64,000 nucleotides of DNA from assembly GCF_014930455.1 (NCBI RefSeq), contig NZ_JAAIYO010000019.1:1-64000 (forward strand), read 5' to 3'. Position numbers and translations under genes: made by a program. Below the pieces are notes generated by a model. That model did not search any database. It saw only the letters and a program-made list of their open reading frames with translations, and was not told where the DNA came from. This DNA is from Corallococcus soli (GTDB taxonomy: Bacteria > Myxococcota > Myxococcia > Myxococcales > Myxococcaceae). Positions 60,925 to 64,000 of this stretch are shown piece by piece (the stretch's first letter is position 1; each line of letters begins with the position of its first letter).

Positions 60925-62490
60925 TCAGGGCTGGTGCCGCTCGGCTTCCGGCGCGCTCCGCGCTTCGGCTTCCGCGACCAGCGCGGGTGGCACGTCGGCG
61001 GGCCTGGGCGGCACCTCCGCTTCGGGCAGGGGCCGCTGGGCCTCCGGGGTCGCGGCCTCCTGCCGGCGCAGGCGCAAGGCACGGCTCCACAGGGAGATGC
61101 CGGCCCAGACGGAGAGCGCCGCCGCCGGCACGGCCACCACCTGCGGACACCACAGCGCCAGGCCCGCGAAGGCCAGGGGCACCACGCCCGCGCCGAAGAC
61201 GACCTTGGACTCCGTGCGCCCCAGCTCGCGGTGGTTGGCGACGGCGGCGCCCACCGTGTTGCCCAGGCGCATCGCGCCCGCCGCCGCGCGGCTCATGCTG
61301 CCCCGCCGGCCGGGCGCGCCCCGCTGCGAGCGCGGGAGCGGGTGCGGGTTCGCGCGCATCAGGCGCCGGTCCCTGCCGCTGAGCACGACCTGCGTCGCGT
61401 GCTCCAGGTCCTCCAGGTACATGGCCTCCATCCGCTGGGCGAAGTGGACGTCCTCCACCGCGACGTCGATCTCGGAGTTGCCCAGCCAGCTGGCGGGGTT
61501 GAGGTTGGACGAGCCCACGCGGGCCCACAGCCCGTCCGCCACCGCCGTCTTGGCGTGGAGCATGGTGCCGTTCCATTCATAGACGCGGATGCCCGCCTCC
61601 AGCAGGGGGCGGTAGCCGGCCTGGGTGAGCGGGCGCAGCACGGGGATGTCACTGCTGCCGGGTACGAGCAGCCGCACGTCCACGCCGTCGTGCGACGCGG
61701 CCCGGAGCGCCTGCACGTAGGCGGCGGTGCCCACGAAGTACGCGTCCGTGAGCCACAGCCGCTTGCGGGCCAGCGACGCGATGAGCTGATCCACGCGGAA
61801 CAGGCCCGCGCTCCACGGCACCCCGGCCACCACGCGCAGGGCCACGTCACCCATCGGCTCGGGCGCGCGCGCGGACAGACAGGCCTCCTCGTCCAGCGGC
61901 GTCCCCACGGTGGCCCAGCCCTGCGCGAAGGCGCGCACGAGGTCGGCCACGGCCGGGCCGCGAATCGCGAGGCCGGTGTCGCGCCACGGGGCCACCTGCT
62001 TCTCCGGGTCACCCACCCACTTGTGGCTCACGCACAGGCCGGAGACGAAGCCCACCTCACCGTCCACGGTGAGCGTCTTGCGGTGGTTGCGACCCAGCCA
62101 CGCCAGGGGCCGGTCGACCTGGAAGGGATTGAAGCAGCGCACCTCCACGCCCGCCTCGCGCAGCCTCCGCCAGAAGCGGCTGGAGGCGGTGCCCTGACAG
62201 CCCAGCCAGTCATAGAGCACGCAGACACGCACGCCGTCGCGGGCGCGGGCCTCCAGCGCGTCCGCGAAGGAGCGGCCCACGGGGTCGTCTTCAATGATGT
62301 AGTTCTCGAAGAGGATGGAGCGCCGAGCCTGGTGGATGGCGTCCAGCCACGCAGGGTAGTTCTCCCGGGCGTCGCGCAGGATGCGCACGTCGTTGCCCAC
62401 CACGAGCGGCGCGCCCGCGGCCCGGGAGAAGATCTGCTCCGCCAGCCCGCGCTGTGGCCCGCTGATGCCCGCTGCTTTCACGATGGCCAC
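60925..62490 (-). CDS. Phospholipase D / cardiolipin synthase-like protein
   Basis: A 521-residue enzyme of the phospholipase D superfamily. Two HKD motifs are visible: NHRKTLTVDGEVGFVSG near residue 135 and MLHAKTAVADGLWARVGSSN near 307, each with the downstream GS/GN pattern. Such enzymes make cardiolipin from phosphatidylglycerol or hydrolyse phosphodiesters. There is no N-terminal membrane helix. A C-terminal extension of about 130 residues carries two hydrophobic segments (VVFGAGVVPLAFAGLALW and VVAVPAAALSVWAGISLW) and a Pro/Glu/Ala-rich tail. The GTG at 62490 has GAGGAGG upstream. Confidence 0.85.
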   Translation of the reverse strand: MAIVKAAGISGPQRGLAEQIFSRAAGAPLVVGNDVRILRDARENYPAWLDAIHQARRSILFENYIIEDDPVGRSFADALEARARDGVRVCVLYDWLGCQGTASSRFWRRLREAGVEVRCFNPFQVDRPLAWLGRNHRKTLTVDGEVGFVSGLCVSHKWVGDPEKQVAPWRDTGLAIRGPAVADLVRAFAQGWATVGTPLDEEACLSARAPEPMGDVALRVVAGVPWSAGLFRVDQLIASLARKRLWLTDAYFVGTAAYVQALRAASHDGVDVRLLVPGSSDIPVLRPLTQAGYRPLLEAGIRVYEWNGTMLHAKTAVADGLWARVGSSNLNPASWLGNSEIDVAVEDVHFAQRMEAMYLEDLEHATQVVLSGRDRRLMRANPHPLPRSQRGAPGRRGSMSRAAAGAMRLGNTVGAAVANHRELGRTESKVVFGAGVVPLAFAGLALWCPQVVAVPAAALSVWAGISLWSRALRLRRQEAATPEAQRPLPEAEVPPRPADVPPALVAEAEARSAPEAERHQP

Positions 62491-62981
62491 GCCGTTCCTC
62501 CTCGGACGGGAACCCAGGACACCTCTCTATAGGAGAAGCGCCCGCGAAGGTCCTGGGTGAGGTGGCCTCAAGGAAGCGCCGTCGCAAGGGACCGGGGCGC
62601 GGGGTGTCCTTCCGCGGCCCCATGACAGCCAGGGCCCGCCCTGCCCTTCGCCTGGCAGGCGACCTGGGGACGGCGTGCCTCCCGGCAGCCTCTCGGTTCC
62701 TTCTTCTTCAAGGACGCAGCCCATGGCCCTGGTGCTCCGCTGTTCGGACAGACAGCAGGAGGGCGGCCGCCTCGTCCTCCCCACCCCAGGCACGGGACTG
62801 GACCGTGGGCCGTGTCCGGAGCCCCCGCGCGCCCCACCTTGGGGAAGGAGCGGGCGGCTGGCGTTGTCCGGTGACAGGCCCCGCTCCGGCGGGATGGCAC
62901 GCCGCGGATTCCAGACGATGGGCGGTTGCCACTGCCCGGACAGACCGCGCTCGTGTTGACGAGCGAGGAGGAGACGACGGC
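62491..62981. other. divergent intergenic region before the debranching-enzyme gene
   Basis: No gene is seen in 491 bases; the reading frames here have no family sequence and poor codon bias. Two inverted repeats stand out: TCGCCTG-G-CAGGCGA at 62648-62662 (operator-like, odd centre) and CGCTCGT-GTTG-ACGAGCG at 62948-62965, which ends at the ribosome-binding site of the next gene. Confidence 0.5.
62948..62965 (+). repeat. 18-bp palindrome abutting the ribosome-binding site
   Basis: CGCTCGT (62948-62954) and ACGAGCG (62959-62965) form a perfect 7-bp stem with GTTG loop. Its end overlaps the start of the GAGGAGGAG site that serves the GTG at 62982. It could be an operator or an mRNA hairpin affecting initiation. 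Confidence 0.5.
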
Positions 62982-64000
62982 GTGAATCCCACAACCCCCG
63001 ACCTGCCCCGCCTCTCGTTCGACTGGAAGGACGGCGCCGACTTCGGCGTTGGCGTGCACCACGAGTGGCTGGTGACCAACGGCCGCGGGGGCTACGCGTC
63101 CGGCACGCTGGTGGGGTGCAACACGCGCCGCTATCACGGCCTGTTCATCCCCACGCTGGAGAAGCTGGGCCGCACGGTGCTGATGGCGCGGATGGAGGAG
63201 GCCGCCTTCGTGGACGGGCAGCGCTACCGGCTGACGTCCGAGGAGCACGCGGACGGCACGATGCTGGAGGACGGCGCGCGTCACCTGCGGCGCTTCCACC
63301 TGGAGGGGCTGGTCCCCGTCTGGGAATACGCGCTGGGGCGCGCGCGGCTGCGCCGCCGGTTCGTGATGGTGCACGGCGAGGACACGGTGTTCATCGAGTG
63401 GCAGCACCTGGCCGGTCCGGAGGTCACACTGCACCTGCGGCCCTTCCCGGTGCTGCGTCCCCACGACGGCCCGCTCCTCGCGGAGGTGGAGGATGCCATC
63501 GTCACGCTGCGGGGGCCGCTGGTGATGCTGCGCAACGGCGAGGACGGCCCGTCGATGCGGATGCGGCTGTATTCGGATGGGCCCACGCCGTTCGTGAGCC
63601 TGGAGGAGACGTCGAAGCCGCAGCACCTGCGCGTGGAGAAGGCGCGCGGCTATGACTTCACGGAGGTGCAGCACTCGCCGGGCCACTTCACCGCCACGCT
63701 GAAGCCGGGGGGCACGCTGGCCTTCGGTCTCACCACGGAGACCGCGGGGCACCTGGAGCGCGAACCCGCCGTGGTGTTCGAGCGGGAGCTGACGCGGCAG
63801 CAGCGCCTGCTGGAGCAGGCCCCGGAGCATGCGCGCTCCGGCATCCCGGCGCGGCTGGTGCTGGCGGCGGATCAATTCATCATCGACCCGCCCCGGCCCG
63901 CGGACGCGGCCTGGGCCCGCTCCATGGGGCTGGACGCGCGCAGCGTCATCGCGGGCTACCCGTGGTTCACCGACTGGGGCCGCGACACGATGATCAGCCT
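62982..64000 (+). CDS. glycogen debranching enzyme (amylo-alpha-1,6-glucosidase), N-terminal part
   Basis: Open from the GTG at 62982 to the window end (at least 339 residues), truncated by the window boundary, not by mutation. The N-terminal domain shows the family hallmarks WLVTNGRGGYASGTLVGCNTRRYHGLF. The last visible part, AGYPWFTDWGRDTMISL, is the start of the (alpha/alpha)6 GH133 catalytic domain. It removes alpha-1,6 branch residues from glycogen-like polymers. Ribosome-binding site GAGGAGGAG lies nine bases upstream; a palindrome abuts it. Confidence 0.92.
   Translation, partial: MNPTTPDLPRLSFDWKDGADFGVGVHHEWLVTNGRGGYASGTLVGCNTRRYHGLFIPTLEKLGRTVLMARMEEAAFVDGQRYRLTSEEHADGTMLEDGARHLRRFHLEGLVPVWEYALGRARLRRRFVMVHGEDTVFIEWQHLAGPEVTLHLRPFPVLRPHDGPLLAEVEDAIVTLRGPLVMLRNGEDGPSMRMRLYSDGPTPFVSLEETSKPQHLRVEKARGYDFTEVQHSPGHFTATLKPGGTLAFGLTTETAGHLEREPAVVFERELTRQQRLLEQAPEHARSGIPARLVLAADQFIIDPPRPADAAWARSMGLDARSVIAGYPWFTDWGRDTMIS

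Noticed and set aside
62675-62959. Possible 94-residue gene in the intergenic region before the debranching enzyme
   Set aside because: No family sequence, Pro/Arg/Gly-rich low-quality composition and poor codon bias; it overlaps a divergent regulatory region.

Overview
The window is about 70% GC, has strong G/C third-position bias, and carries gene sets and gene order typical of the Myxococcaceae (Myxococcus, Corallococcus and relatives; Myxococcota). The strongest taxonomic pointer is the run on the minus strand from 60206 down to 49906. It has the gene content and order of the Myxococcus xanthus exoA-I spore-coat polysaccharide locus, as I recall it from published work. No mobile element, CRISPR array, rRNA or tRNA gene was seen, so this looks like core chromosome with a few accessory genes.

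Layout. (1) 1-4794: minus-strand str operon (rpsL, rpsG, fusA), with a near-consensus promoter before rpsL and an intrinsic terminator between rpsG and fusA, then rimI and a SurA-like chaperone. (2) 4912-15719: plus-strand genes for DnaJ, a HEAT-repeat protein, a hybrid sensor kinase, ArgS, a PlsB-like acyltransferase, a CPBP protease and a GT87-type membrane protein. (3) 15799-24000: subtilisin-like lipoprotein with a membrane tail, a degenerate alpha/beta hydrolase, a probable exported alpha/beta-hydrolase effector followed by two tandem paralogous small proteins, and a translationally coupled trio (coiled hypothetical, HAD phosphatase, RlmI-type methyltransferase). (4) 24064-30069: CorA, a hydrolase, an AhpD/CMD-family protein with an in-frame UGA at its second redox Cys position and a SECIS-like hairpin (probable selenoprotein), lipoproteins, an M19 dipeptidase and an atypical Ser/Thr kinase. 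(5) 30403-35181: thiS-thiG-thiE and a membrane/DUF4129/DUF4350 cluster. (6) 35246-41106: five-gene polysaccharide operon (deacetylase, flippase, acetyltransferase, two glycosyltransferases) behind a candidate sigma-54 promoter. (7) 41438-49748: complete System I cytochrome c maturation operon ccmABCDEFG-(zinc-ribbon protein)-ccmH-ccmI, including a 56-residue ccmD. (8) 49906-60206: exo locus, again behind a candidate sigma-54 promoter. (9) 60618-64000: small membrane protein, phospholipase D/cardiolipin-synthase-like enzyme, and the start of a glycogen-debranching enzyme cut by the window end.

How they work together. Regions 6 and 8 together supply most of a Wzx/Wzy-type pathway: priming transferase, glycosyltransferases, flippase, chain-length protein with a BY-kinase partner, a short OPX lipoprotein and an outer-membrane barrel. 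No Wzy polymerase is visible here. Region 7 would assemble c-type cytochromes. The most unusual items are the probable selenoprotein at 25874-26542 and the effector plus paired small proteins at 18812-20731.
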